The notes under the pieces are model-generated. The model saw only the letters and a list, made by a program, of their open reading frames with translations. It searched no databases and was not told where the DNA came from. From the NCBI GenBank assembly GCA_037893225.1, contig JAZGUH010000402.1, positions 1,674,001 to 1,738,000 on the forward strand: DNA of 64,000 bases. Direction: 5' to 3'. Position numbers and translations under genes: made by a program. Position 1 is the stretch's first letter, and every line of letters starts with the position of its first letter. This document shows, one piece after another, positions 1 to 10,100 of the stretch. Source of the stretch: Hippasteria phrygiana. Taxonomy: Eukaryota; Echinodermata; Asteroidea; Valvatida; Goniasteridae.

Positions 1-740
1 CCCTCTTACACAGCCAGAAGTAACAACGATGGGCTCAACTTGTGCCAGTGAAATCACACCCGCCATTGTACCCTCCTTAACTACTTGGTCGTCCTGACTG
101 ATGTTAATGATATGGGCCGGCATTGTGTCCTTACCGGCGTCCACCAATGTCCTTGCAAGCATGAGACCCTTTTCCGTGAAATTTTCTCTGCCGGTCGGTT
201 CGATGATGCCAAATCCACGAACTTTAGTAGATCTGGCTATCCTTACAGGAACTACTGCCTCATGACACGCTGGTATCACCGTCGTCTTTGACACCACAAC
301 TCTTGAGCAGAGCAGTAAATCGTCTTCATCTTTACATGGTATCTGCTCTCCGGCTATTTGTAACTTAAGGCGGTTGAAATCCAAAGTTCCACCTGTTGCT
401 AGTAGGAAATCCATCCCCAAGATTCCCTCACTCTTTATTGTAGCCACAATTATGTCGAGCGACTGACTTTTTCTTCCTATCTGAAGATCCATCGTTGCAT
501 GCCCCCATGATTCGATTGGAGTACCGTCAGCCTGTTTCAGACAACTCCCCATTGAGTCCAGCTTTGGTTTCTTTCCCCGAGGAAGCTTTGAGTACGAAGT
601 TGTAGACAACACAGTCTGCGTGGAACCGGTGTCCAGAAGAAATTTAATTTCCACCCCACGGATCACTCCGGTCACAAAAATTCCCCTCAGCCCACTTTCA
701 CTGCTAACAGTTTGGTTTGTATTCGCCAACAATTCATCTC
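1..740 (-). CDS. pol: Ty3/Gypsy element 1 pol, 5' part (aspartic protease), cut by window edge
   Basis: On the minus strand an open frame runs from the end of gag off the left edge without a stop. It reads a retropepsin-type protease: the active-site motif L-L-D-T-G-S lies at about 619-646, and the second hallmark G-I-L-G-M-D follows about 75 residues later. This is the same arrangement as the protease at the start of element 2 pol, to which it is clearly related (shared phrases such as GILGMDFL and TMAG). The pol frame is -1 relative to gag and is already open inside the gag 3' end, so Gag-Pol is probably made by -1 frameshifting; no ATG is needed. The coordinates give only the part beyond the gag stop. 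Reverse transcriptase, RNase H and integrase would lie left of the window. Confidence 0.85.
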
Positions 741-2156
741 CTATGCCTGCTGATTCCTCGGACCGTTTCTCAGTGTCGGCGTTCCCCCGGTCCGTTGAGT
801 TCGCCCAAATTCGTTTCCCTGATTGGCCCTTCCACGAACCCCGCAATCTCTTGCATAATGTCCCCTGCCACCGCAGGCAAAACATGTGATCATCAGTGCG
901 CTCTGTCGACCTTGTTGTTCCGCAATATTACTACTCTGTATCTGTTTTTGGTTCCTTACTTCCCACTTTAATTGGTCCACCATTTTCGTGACATTTGCCA
1001 ACTTCATGTTCATCTCAGCTAGCTCTTTTGGCATCTTGTTGCTCTCTTCACCTGTATTTCCGGTGACAGCACAAGTAAATTTATGGGATCTTCCCTTCTC
1101 CCTGCTTCTCTCCACCTTCAAAAACGATTCAGTATCGAGTGCAGCTCTCACAGCTTGGTCGAGGGTGTTCGGTCGAGCTCGAAAAATTCCGGCCCTGACC
1201 TCAGGGTCATCGATTGCATCTGCAAAATGTCCCTTTGCAAGCCGTTCTCGCACTTCACAGGGCAGCTCTGGGTATGCCATCGCCGAAAGGTCTCTTATCG
1301 CCTGGCCCAGCTCCTGTAGAGTTTCTCTTGTACCCCTCTTACGTAGCCGTAGTTCCAGAAGGAAATTCTCTGCTTGTTCACCAGGGCCGAATCTCGTCTG
1401 GAGTTGGAAAACCAATTCGTCGTATGTTGGATGCTCTTGCAGGGGAAAGTTCCCCAACACCTTCAATGCCGGTCCCTGTAGTCTGGTAGCGAGGTGATAT
1501 GAAGCATCTTCCCTCGACCATCCGTTTACGATTCTGCAGGCCTCGAAATGTTTCTGATAATCTTTCCACGGAATTCGTCCGTCGAATTTGTCCGGAGTAA
1601 CTTCTGTACGGCCCGCCAGCGAAGAACTCGAACCATGATGTCCGCCCGCTGGTCCACTAGTAAATTGCCGCTTTCCCCTCACATCACCGTAGCCTCGTTC
1701 CTGATAATTGTTCTGAAAGGGTAGACCTTGTCGCTCCTCTGGATTCTGTCGATTGTCATCGTGTCTTGCGAAAGTTGCCCGGTTATCACCTCTGCCTCTC
1801 TCGGTGTCCCATGGTTGCATTCCTCGCCTCGGTTCGTCCATACCCCTATGTCCGTCTCGTCGGAATTGAATCTCTGGATCATCCTGGAACCAATACAGTT
1901 GAGGAGATTGCCAAGACTCATTTCCCGGCCCTTGACCATGACGTATACTGCTCCTTGGGTAAGGCGTAGACCTCCTATCTGATGCTCTTACTGCCTCTTG
2001 ATTAATCTTCAGTGAAAGTTGCTCCTCTTCACCTGGATTGTTAGCGCAGGATGTTGGTGTTTCTCCGCTACCCGCATTTCTGTTGTCCGTCTCGCCTTCC
2101 GCATTTAAATTGCCTCGGTCTGGTTCGCCATCCATGTCCTTTGTTTTCTCGGCCAT
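741..2156 (-). CDS. gag: Ty3/Gypsy element 1 Gag (capsid plus zinc knuckle)
   Basis: The 471-residue ORF starts at an ATG 35 bases past the primer binding site. Residues 1-180 are polar, Arg/Gly/Asp-rich and low-complexity. From about 185 to 350 there is a Ty3-type capsid region (P-D-K-F-D-G..W..Y..HFEACRIVNGW, then the L..RFGPGEQAENF and LGQAIRDLSAMAYP stretches). A single CCHC zinc knuckle (C-F-A-C-G-G-R-G-H-Y-A-R-D-C) sits at residues 425-438. Element 2 Gag has the same order and similar capsid wording, so the two elements belong to related lineages. The frame is intact. Gag packages the element RNA in cytoplasmic particles. Confidence 0.9.
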   Translation of the reverse strand: MAEKTKDMDGEPDRGNLNAEGETDNRNAGSGETPTSCANNPGEEEQLSLKINQEAVRASDRRSTPYPRSSIRHGQGPGNESWQSPQLYWFQDDPEIQFRRDGHRGMDEPRRGMQPWDTERGRGDNRATFARHDDNRQNPEERQGLPFQNNYQERGYGDVRGKRQFTSGPAGGHHGSSSSLAGRTEVTPDKFDGRIPWKDYQKHFEACRIVNGWSREDASYHLATRLQGPALKVLGNFPLQEHPTYDELVFQLQTRFGPGEQAENFLLELRLRKRGTRETLQELGQAIRDLSAMAYPELPCEVRERLAKGHFADAIDDPEVRAGIFRARPNTLDQAVRAALDTESFLKVERSREKGRSHKFTCAVTGNTGEESNKMPKELAEMNMKLANVTKMVDQLKWEVRNQKQIQSSNIAEQQGRQSALMITCFACGGRGHYARDCGVRGRANQGNEFGRTQRTGGTPTLRNGPRNQQA

Positions 2157-2191
2157 CTCTGGATTTCTCAGAATAAAACAATAACTGCCAA

Positions 2192-2209
2192 ATCCTGTCT
2201 ACGACGCCA
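2192..2209 (-). promoter_or_regulatory. Primer binding site of element 1, tRNA-Ser-like
   Basis: Read on the minus strand this begins TGGCGTCGTAGACAGGAT, two bases after the LTR end. It ends in TGG (pairing with CCA), and its complement looks like the T-arm and acceptor 3' strand of a tRNA. The AATCCTG plus CTACGAC pattern is closest to tRNA-Ser from memory. The presence of a PBS is well supported; the tRNA identity is tentative. Confidence 0.65.
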
Positions 2210-2545
2210 ATTGTCGCGTGCGGTATTTCCGTCCCGTCGGCGGGAGAGGAAACTATAGAGGGCGCTCTCTCTTCTTCTGCGTCCCGTCCGTCCAGCACCT
2301 GATGATGTTACTGAATGTCGACAATAAATTTATATTCCCGGATTCGTTTGGTTGAAATATACGACCAGGCAGTATTATTTTCTTCTGATAAAATACAGGG
2401 ACTCAACAAAAGTAAAGGAGACTTCTGTGTACAGTTGAACAATCATTTATTAAGACTAACTCCAAAACATTCAGCTCCTATACAGGAAATAGCTTTGACA
2501 ATAATTGGCCCTGCTAATTCTTATCTCAACCGCCCTCTATAATAA

Positions 2546-3030
2546 CTGAGTTTACTCCGCCAGTTCCTAACTGGATACACGTCAGCTCCCAGCTGAGTTT
2601 ACTCCGCCAGTTCCCAACTGGATACACGTCAGCTCCTAGCTGAATTTACTCCGCCAGTTCCCAACTGGATACACGTCAGCTCCTAGCTGAAATTACTCCG
2701 CCAGTTCCCAACTGGATACACGTCAGCTCCTAGCTGAATTTACTCCGCCAGTTCCAAACTGGATACACGTCAGCTCCTAGCTGAAATTACTCCGCCAGTT
2801 CCAAACTGGATACACGTCAGCTCCTAGCTGAAATTACTCCGCCAGTTCTTAACTGGATACACGTCAGCTCCTAGCTGAAACTACTCCTCCAGTTCCTAAC
2901 TGAATACACGTCAGCTCCTAGCTGAAATTACTCCGCGAGTTCCTAACTGGATACACGTCAGCTCCTAGCTGAAATTACTCCGCCAGTTCCTAACTGGATA
3001 CACGTCAGCTCCTAGCTGAAATTACTCCTC
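2546..3030. repeat. 47-bp minisatellite, 10 copies, two hairpins per copy
   Basis: Ten tandem copies are counted by the recurring GGATACACGTCAG. Each copy contains two perfect 6-bp inverted repeats with 3-base loops: CCAGTT-CCT-AACTGG and TCAGCT-CCT-AGCTGA. Loop bases vary (CCT, CCC, CCA, CTT) while most arms are kept; copies near 2881-2940 have arm mismatches. The array lies in the LTR of element 1, in what would be R/U5. Confidence 0.9.
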
Positions 3031-3190
3031 CTGTGATAGAGCAAGGCCTACGCTGACATCGCAGTGATCTCAGCACTGGTAGCATAGAACCCTGTTTCCC
3101 TTATGAAAATGAAGTGAACTCCGCTGGCTACACGGAGTTCCGGAGTAAATCGAGTCAGTGAGTTCCCGCCGGCCGGACCGTTCCTAAAAA

Positions 3191-3580
3191 CCTGAACGAC
3201 ACAGTCGGCTGTTTATGCGGCAACTCATTTTAATAATCATAATTTATGCACAAATTATCTTAAGTAATTCATTTCAATAACGACTTGAATCCGTAACATC
3301 ATTTATTGTCAACAACATTGCATGAGAATTGGTATGTCAGCAATTACACAGCGATAATGTCAGAAACACAGCGATAATATGCCAAAATAATCAATAAAAA
3401 TGTTCCTTAAGCCAGTTTAATTTCAGACAAGAAACACTATACACTGCAATCTATCATTGTTTCCTTATCATCGTTCAAAGTCATGGCTAAGAAATGAGAA
3501 TGAGTGACTCAAATTCCACTAATTAAATAATAATTCATACACTCACCTGAACGACACAGTCGGCTGTTTATGCGGCAACT
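3191..3580. repeat. 35-bp direct repeat pair, 355 bp apart, inside LTR 1
   Basis: The same 35 bases occur at 3191-3225 and 3546-3580, starting CCTGAACGACACAGTCGG on the plus strand. On the minus strand the 3546-3580 copy lies just downstream of a TATA box and ends in TTCAG followed by GTGAGT, a strong splice-donor context. The other copy ends in TTCAGGTTTTT. The AT-rich 320 bp between them show no ORF. Confidence 0.8.
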
Positions 3581-3604
3581 GTTTCGTTAAGGTGAAACTC
3601 AAAG

Positions 3605-3612
3605 CTTTATAC
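3605..3612 (-). promoter_or_regulatory. Putative TATA box of element 1 LTR promoter
   Basis: The minus strand reads GTATAAAG in a GC-flanked context, with a CCAAT motif (minus strand, about 3641-3645) roughly 30 bp upstream. Transcription would start near 3575-3580 and run towards gag. Confidence 0.5.
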
Positions 3613-4070
3613 TTGCCGCGCGGCACCATGCTCGGATTTTATTGGTCAAAAGTTGACCTCGCAGCCGCAACTCGCGCTCATCGCAAAACACACTATTTAT
3701 CAACAAGGAAAACCATATTTTCCATAAACGTTAAGTTGCACTTAAAAATCTTCCATCAAAAATAATTACAAGAACTTATAGTTTATAAAGTCAGCCCTAG
3801 CAATCCTCTAAAAAGCTGTAGATGTAAGAATCGGAAGATTATTACGTTGCCCAAATATGGTTACAAGTGACCTCCAATCTAATGAATATTCATAACAATT
3901 GCGAGTAATGAAGATGCACAGTATGTATGGTGCAAACAGACTATTTTCAGCGGTGTGACAACATTTCTTTCCATAATAGAGGCAAGTTAGAGAATTTATA
4001 CAATCATAAGTATTAACATGTAAGACAATTTAATTAAGTGAGACTGACGTGAACCCACCTCACGTCACAC

Positions 4071-4410
4071 TAGCTCGAACACTTGTCTCAACTGTAGTGT
4101 TGACATGAACAATTCTGTAGCCGCCTGGGTTCAAGTTGTCGGCTCCTTCCCTCTGGAGTCTGCTTATCGGCGTTATTTCCTCAATTTTCGGTCGCAGCAC
4201 CATCATAGTTTTATTAGTTCTGGCACCTGGTGGGTTGTAGAAAGAACCTCGCTCATCTCTGGGAAAGGCCAGTTGCAATTGTTCATTTGTGGGTCTGAAA
4301 TAGAAAGATGAAACATCAGCCTTTTCTCTTATCAACTGACATGTCAGACCATTGCCTTTTTTTAAATAGGCTTTTTTCATCTTAAACATGCCCTTTCTGT
4401 AGCGAACCAT
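4071..4410 (-). pseudogene. Transposase N-terminal fragment (U0)
   Basis: The first 111 or so codons of the Mutator-like transposase described at 22375-24293, starting at the same GTCCACCATGG Kozak context at 4410. The frame then runs into LTR 1, so only the N-terminus survives. Confidence 0.85.
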
Positions 4411-4600
4411 GGTGGACCTTTCAGTTGGTGAGTAATTAGGGTTATGAAGAGTTTTGTTTATTCCATGTCACTATGAACAACAAAAGAATAATGGTGCACT
4501 AACAATAAACATCCATTGCAAAGCTATTGCATTTCATTCAGTGCATGCTTAAGTTACTGCTTCCCTGTTGTTCCAATAACCAAAGGCATTTTCTAAATAT
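4071..4600 (-). repeat. Truncated tandem-array unit U0 (transposase 5' end)
   Basis: From TAGCTCGAAC to TTCTAAATAT this matches the end of the complete units (for example 23953-24480) almost base for base. It is cut on the left by LTR element 1 and on the right by LTR element 2, which shows the array continued to the left before element 1 inserted. Confidence 0.93.
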
Positions 4601-5287
4601 TGTAGCGTGTTCCTCCCCAGTGATCACCGTTCTGCCGTACACCTAAGGCAGGCGACTCCCTTCTGGTGACCAGGGAAGGGGACGTACCCTAAGAAGGGCC
4701 TCGACCGTCCTACGAGCGGTCTGATAAGAAGGCCGGGGGAGCAGACTCGTTGCGGGGCAGTCTACCACCAGGCACCGGGGAACACACTCACGCACTCTCA
4801 TGCACACCTCTCACGAACCGTCTCATTGGGGGGACAAACTCCAAAAGAATGGACCAAACAGATGTGATTCAAGGGTTCTGACTTCTTTTATTACTGTGGC
4901 GTCCTAATTAGGTGCAGGCCCGTAGAATGTTGCTAAGTCCCAATTAACCCCGATTATAACTGCACAACTTGGAATTACAGGTAAGTTCCCCTTTTGCCAC
5001 TGATTGTATCCTGCCAGGGCTCTGAACTCACCAGGGTACACGGCTGTGATGGCTCTTGCCTCTTATAGACTGCGAACACGAAGACAACAGCCACCTCGTC
5101 GGAGCGCTTCGACGGAAGAGGAGGGCGGAAGAAGAGAGGCCGAAAGCATGGGCGCACCGCGCTTATATACCCACGCCGGGCACCAGCCCGCTACGCAACT
5201 CGCGCGCTGTACAACGGACCACCGTCCGCGTACCACCCAACTAAGATATGGCAAGCCTTATGCATCAATACTAACTGTTCCGCTACA
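4601..5287 (-). repeat. 3' LTR of element 2 (687 bp)
   Basis: Same length as the other LTR. The differences I can see are four substitutions, all in the first 75 or so plus-strand bases. It has a minus-strand TATA (GGGTATATAAGCG) near 5164-5170 and an AATAAA at 4887-4892, which would be the polyadenylation signal. Confidence 0.97.
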
Positions 5288-5673
5288 CAGCCGTGCCCCA
5301 AGTTCGGTCAGTCCCTTGGCCTGAAAACTGACAACAATAAGGAACAGCTTAATAACCAGAACTTTTTAAAATAACTCCTATCAAGGTGCTCTTCCACATA
5401 CTACTCAAAGTTTTAACTTAAGGTGTCAAAAGGTCATCTTCTAAGGTCTGTATACAAAATAGATCCTTATACAAAATAAAGTTTTGGCCTGCTTTGGTTC
5501 AACAAAAACAATATAACGCTCTTCTTAGCTCTAAAGGCAACACAATTTTGGTTTACATAGATCTCTAACAAAATCTGCCATGCAAGATTTTAGGTTATGT
5601 CAAATCACAATGCTTAATTAACAGCAGTTATCATCAGTTCAACAGTTCTCTTTAGGATTGTCCTATAGCGCCC
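5288..5673 (-). other. 3' untranslated stretch of element 2
   Basis: This 386-bp AT-rich stretch lies between the ORF3 stop and the 3' LTR. No further ORF is visible. The polypurine tract next to the LTR is weak: on the minus strand GGGGCACGGCTG precedes the LTR start. Confidence 0.6.
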
Positions 5674-6996
5674 TTAAAGGTCTTCCACGACTCCAGCCAA
5701 GAAATCCACGTCGTAGGTGCGTTGGGATTTATCCTTCATTACCTTGTTGCCTTCATGGTACACCCCTCGTGTCGAAGTCTCCGTCACGCGTTTGACGTTC
5801 CCAATCATGGCATTGATGAGATCATTATCCGAAAAGGCTGCTCCAACCGACTCTCCATCGATCCTGGATAACCTGCCTAGGCGACCTCCTCCCTGAAGCT
5901 CGCGTTTTGACTCGGGTTGTTTCTTCTCGGTGGACTTCCTCGTCTTCGTGTGTCTCAAGAAGACGACCTCATACTCGCGTTTCGTCTCACCCTGCAGGGT
6001 CTTGTCTCCATCCCGGTAGAAATAGACATCACTCACTTCCTTTACACGGACCACCTGTCCAGGTAATAGCTTGTCCAGGTGCAACGGTGTTGACAGGGTT
6101 GGAAGTTTCTCTCCCTCCTTAGTGGTGGTGTTCTGCCCGTCACGACGTTTTGCTTCCTCTCTCATCATCTCCGTCATTCCCCGCGGTTTCCCTCTTGGCA
6201 GCATGATAGACTCCTCAAAGCTCTGAGTTTCATCTATATCCATCATCAGCGTAGGGGTAGGTGACAGACTTATCTCTGGAGGCTCTGCGGCCCCGCCATC
6301 ACCTAAGATATCTGCTATCTCAAGCTCTGCTCCAACCTCTGGTAGTGCCTCGACAATTTCCTGTCCACTGGCTTCAACTCCTATCACCACTGGTGTGACT
6401 TTGTCAGACGACTCTGTCTGGTTACTGGAGCTCGGTTCACCTTTCTCTGGAGCTCCGGTAGTTCCGCGTACCACCACCTCATCAGGTGCACGTGACACTG
6501 TTGATGGCGCTTTCTTTCCTTTGGCGCGCTTCCCGGTCACCTTTTTTTCCTCTTCCTTTTCCCGACAACGCTTCCTGCTCGAACCAGTGTGCTCATTCTC
6601 GTTCCGTCCAGCAGAACGCGACTTGGCCCTTCGGTCTGAGTTTGACTCCTCTCTTTTCCTGGTAGGTGAATTCTTGCCCTGTAGGTGATGTCCTCCTTCC
6701 TTACTTCTGGAGCGAATTCTACGTTCCCTGTCTTCATAGGATTCCGCCTCAATCCTACCCACCTCGTCCATGCTGGATGGGTGACAATCCTTGTAATGCG
6801 CTAGTAGATTGTCCCGTCGGTTGTTCTTATGGGAGCATTGCCGACACCAGTAGAAAACTCGTGGCCCATGCTCTACGGTCAAGTGCCGGTCCAAACTCCT
6901 CCGATGCAGAAACACACTGCGGCACTTCGGACAATCTATCATCTTCGCCTCCTGGAGGTCCAACGGAGTCCTCCTCTCTGGTGAGTCTCGCCCCAT
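5674..6996 (-). CDS. Element 2 ORF3: two-C2H2-zinc-finger protein with C-terminal duplicated motif
   Basis: A 440-residue ORF downstream of integrase, in the place where env would be; it shows no signal peptide or membrane segment. Two classical C2H2 fingers lie at the N-terminus: C22-C25-H38-H43 and C51-C54-H67-H72, both C-X2-C-X12-H-X4-H. Residues 85-165 are strongly basic and Ser/Arg-rich with Lys/Arg clusters typical of nuclear localisation. Residues 165-300 are acidic and disordered-looking. The C-terminus has an internal duplication: residues 315-347 and 401-433 share V.RV.E......YR/H.G.K......R.Y.V.FL. A good minus-strand splice acceptor (pyrimidine tract then AACAG) lies 4-5 bases upstream of the ATG, so it may be made from a spliced RNA. 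The protein is not recognised; nucleic-acid binding is inferred from the fingers. Confidence 0.85.
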   Translation of the reverse strand: MGRDSPERRTPLDLQEAKMIDCPKCRSVFLHRRSLDRHLTVEHGPRVFYWCRQCSHKNNRRDNLLAHYKDCHPSSMDEVGRIEAESYEDRERRIRSRSKEGGHHLQGKNSPTRKREESNSDRRAKSRSAGRNENEHTGSSRKRCREKEEEKKVTGKRAKGKKAPSTVSRAPDEVVVRGTTGAPEKGEPSSSNQTESSDKVTPVVIGVEASGQEIVEALPEVGAELEIADILGDGGAAEPPEISLSPTPTLMMDIDETQSFEESIMLPRGKPRGMTEMMREEAKRRDGQNTTTKEGEKLPTLSTPLHLDKLLPGQVVRVKEVSDVYFYRDGDKTLQGETKREYEVVFLRHTKTRKSTEKKQPESKRELQGGGRLGRLSRIDGESVGAAFSDNDLINAMIGNVKRVTETSTRGVYHEGNKVMKDKSQRTYDVDFLAGVVEDL

Positions 6997-7000
6997 TTCC

Positions 7001-7020
7001 TCTGTTAAAGGACAAGAAAA
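7001..7020 (-). promoter_or_regulatory. Putative splice acceptor for ORF3
   Basis: The minus strand reads CATTTTCTTGTCCTTTAACAG and then AGGAA-ATG. The pyrimidine-rich run and the AG directly before the ORF3 start suggest a subgenomic spliced mRNA. A candidate donor (CAGCAG then GTAGAA) lies at the first codons of gag, near 12561. Confidence 0.45.
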
Positions 7021-7155
7021 TGTTTCTAGTTATAGCTTATCCTCCTACCAAGTTATAGAGATCTATACGGGGAATATTCAGAATCATCTCTCACGCTCGC
7101 ACTCTATTGGTGTTGCCCCGACGGCCTGGCCTGCCTAGGTGATTGCTCCACGACC

Positions 7156-10100
7156 TTACAAATAACGTTGCGGCTTCTGCCTGAGCCTTGGTGGATTTCT
7201 TCGTACTGCTTGTGTAGGTGTCCTATCGCTGCCATAGGATGTCACTTCCACTCCATCAGTCGTTTCTCGTGCTATATCTTGTGCCCCTCTGTCTGTCTCC
7301 CGTGTTTTCTCGCACAATTCGTCACTCGACATCTCACTCTGTGTCGATCCCTGGCAAACTTCGTCACTTGGCGTCTCCGAGATGGTTCTATCCTGCTTTT
7401 CTTGTGGCTGGCATGGTGTTCTCAAACACTCGTTTACAGCCCATGGCTTCAGCGGCCGACCTACGTAGGGCTTAAGTCGGTCAAAGTGGACTACTTTCTT
7501 CTTGCCCCGCGGCTTCCGCTGGATTCGGAATGTAACATCCGACAACCTTTGTAGGATCAGGTATGGTCCCTCCCATCGTCGTTGTAATTTCGGCGATAGG
7601 CCCTTTTTCTTGCTAGGATCATGCAGCCACACAAAATCTCCTTCCTTCAGCGTAACTCCCATGGTTTTCTTATCATAACATTTCTTCTGTCTCCTTGCAC
7701 TGCACTTAAGAACTTCTCTCGCTCGCTCGTGAGCTAGCCGTAGGTCCTCTCTGAGTCGAAGGGCATAATCACTTGCCTCGTTCTCGGCGGCAACATCCAC
7801 GGTTACTCGAGCAGTCAAATCCAGTGGCAGGTACAGTTCTCGCCCTAGCATCAGCATGTTGGGCGTCTCACCGGTAGACTCGTGGGGTGTCGAACGGTAG
7901 GCAAATGTTGCTAGTGTCACTTTCTCGTCCCAATCCCGTTGGTGTTTATGAGGATCAATCATGAGGGACACCATACCTAACAAGGTCCTATTAAAACGTT
8001 CGATCATCCCGTCCGACTTTGGGTTATAAGGGGTGGTGCGGGTCTTTCTTATTCCTAGAATGTCACACATCTCAGTAAAAACCTGCGACTCGAAATTGCG
8101 CCCCTGGTCTGAATGCAACTCTATCGGGACACCGAAACGGCACACGAACTCTGAGACAAGCTTCTGAGCAACGGTCTTGGCTTTCTGGTCGGGTATCGGG
8201 TACGTCTCGACCCATTTGCTAAAATAATCTCCGACGACAAGAACGTACCGATTGCCTCGTTCAGTTTCCGGTAGTGGCCCAAGTATGTCAAGCGCCACTC
8301 GCTGCATCGGGGCGCCTACTGCATACTGCTGTAGGGGTGCTCTTCGGGTCTTTGTAGGTGACTTCTTTGAGGCACACTCGTTGCATTGCCTAACAAATGA
8401 TCGCACATCAGCGCTCATCGCAAACCAGTGAAACCTCTGGCGCACCTTCGCCAATGTCTTCCTCTGTCCCAGGTGTCCTCCAGTTTGACCACCATGGAGT
8501 TCCTGTACCACCTCTTCTCTGTGTTGTCTGGGTGCAATGACTTGGTACCTGATTAGGCGGCCATCATGCGATTCCCACCTTCTGCATAGAACACCGTTTC
8601 GAACCTCTAGTTGGTCCCATAGCAACCAGTAGGCCTTCACCGCAGGTGAAACACATGCTACCTGTGACCAATCTGGCCTTACACGAGAACTACTTTTCGC
8701 CTCTAAGATCCAACCTATTGTCTCATCTTCCCGCTGGGACTTCTCCCACACCTCACGTGGAACAGTTGGCTCCGTCGTAATTATCCGCACCACAGGTGAT
8801 TTGCTGCCTTCAATCCCCATAGAGGCCTCGCTCTTCTGGGCTGCATGCGCACCTGGTGTTAACGTCTCATCTTCTCGCCCACACTGCTTACACGGTCTAC
8901 GCGAGAGTCCGTCCGCGTTCCCGTGGGATCTGCCTGCGCGATGAATTATGGTGAAGTCATATTCGCTCACAACCTGTAACCACCGGGCAATTTGTCCTAG
9001 TGGGTCCCGAAAGTTGAGCAGCCATCGGAGGGCTCCATGATCAGTCCGGATAGTTATCTTTCTGCCGTACACGTAGGATCTGAACTGCTTTAGGAATACA
9101 ACTACGGCGAGGAGTTCCCTACGCGTCACGCAGTAATTTCTTTCCGCCTTACTAAGGACTCGACTGCCGTAGGCGATAACCCTCTCCCGACCGTCAACTA
9201 TTTGCGATAGGACAGCGCCTATCCCGATGTTGCTCGCATCTGTATCGAGTATGTAATCTTCCTCTGGGTTCGGATATGCTAGGATGGGTGCTTCCTGCAG
9301 CCGCTGCTTTAGTGTCTGAAAGGCATTCTCGCACTGGCCGTCCCACTCAAAGTCTCTTCCCTTGTCTGTCAAGCGATGCAGTGGCCGCGCTATGTCGGCG
9401 AAGCCTTCCACAAACCGGCGATAGTATGACGCCAGGCCCAAGAAGCTCTGAACTTCGGTCACAGTTGAAGGCGTGGGCCACTCACGAACGACCCTTATCT
9501 TCTCCGGATCGGTGGCAACGCCTTGGCTAGACACAATGTGCCCAAGGTACAAGACCTGCCCCCTGAAGAGTTCACATTTCTTAGGCTTCAGTTTCAAGCC
9601 GGCATCACGGAGGCGTTGAAATACCACCTTCAGGCGACCCAGCTCTTCTCGCACCGTCTTGGCAAATATGATGATGTCATCCAGATATACCAGAAGCATG
9701 TCCCACTGCAGGCCGGCAAGTACCCTCTCCATCAACCGCTCGAAAGTTGACGGTGCGTTGCAGAGGCCGAATGGCATAACCCGCCAACAGAAAAGACCTC
9801 CGCGCACGACAAAGGCAGACTTTTGCCGTGCCTCAGCATCCAACTCCACCTGCCAATACCCTGCAGCCAGGTCCAAAGTGGAAAACCACCTGGCACCTGC
9901 CAAGGTGTCCAGTGAATCATCAATGCGTGGTATGGGGTACGCGTCCTTCACCGCAAGTGAATTCAGGCGGCGATAATCAACACAAAATCTCTTGGTTCCG
10001 TTTTTTTTCTTGACGAGTACCACGTTCGCAGCCCAAGGACTGTCACCCGGCTCGATTCTTCCATCATCCAGGAGGTTCTTAACTTGACGTGATATTTCTT

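Larger units (their letters stand above)
2212..4069 (-). repeat. 5' LTR of element 1 (about 1.86 kb)
   Basis: The left end TGTCGCG lies two bases from the primer binding site. On the right, the sequence ...CACGTCACA is followed at 4071 by TAGCTCGAAC, which rejoins the tandem-array unit exactly. Read on the minus strand the LTR therefore starts TGTGACG and ends CGCGACA. TAGC could be the 4-bp target duplication, but the partner end lies outside the window, so the right boundary could be off by one base. The LTR contains a TATA box, a potential splice donor, AATAAA signals (minus strand, near 3301 and 2445), a 35-bp direct repeat and a 47-bp minisatellite. Without the second LTR the length is an inference from these junctions. 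Confidence 0.7.

Noticed and set aside
886..1497. 203-codon plus-strand ORF
   Set aside because: Antisense to the capsid region of element 1 Gag, which has clear motifs.
4975..5324. ORFs of 60-106 codons in the element 2 LTRs
   Set aside because: They overlap LTR promoter and polyadenylation signals, occur in both strands and frames, and resemble no protein.
9523..9976. Plus-strand ORFs inside pol
   Set aside because: Antisense shadows of the reverse transcriptase domain.
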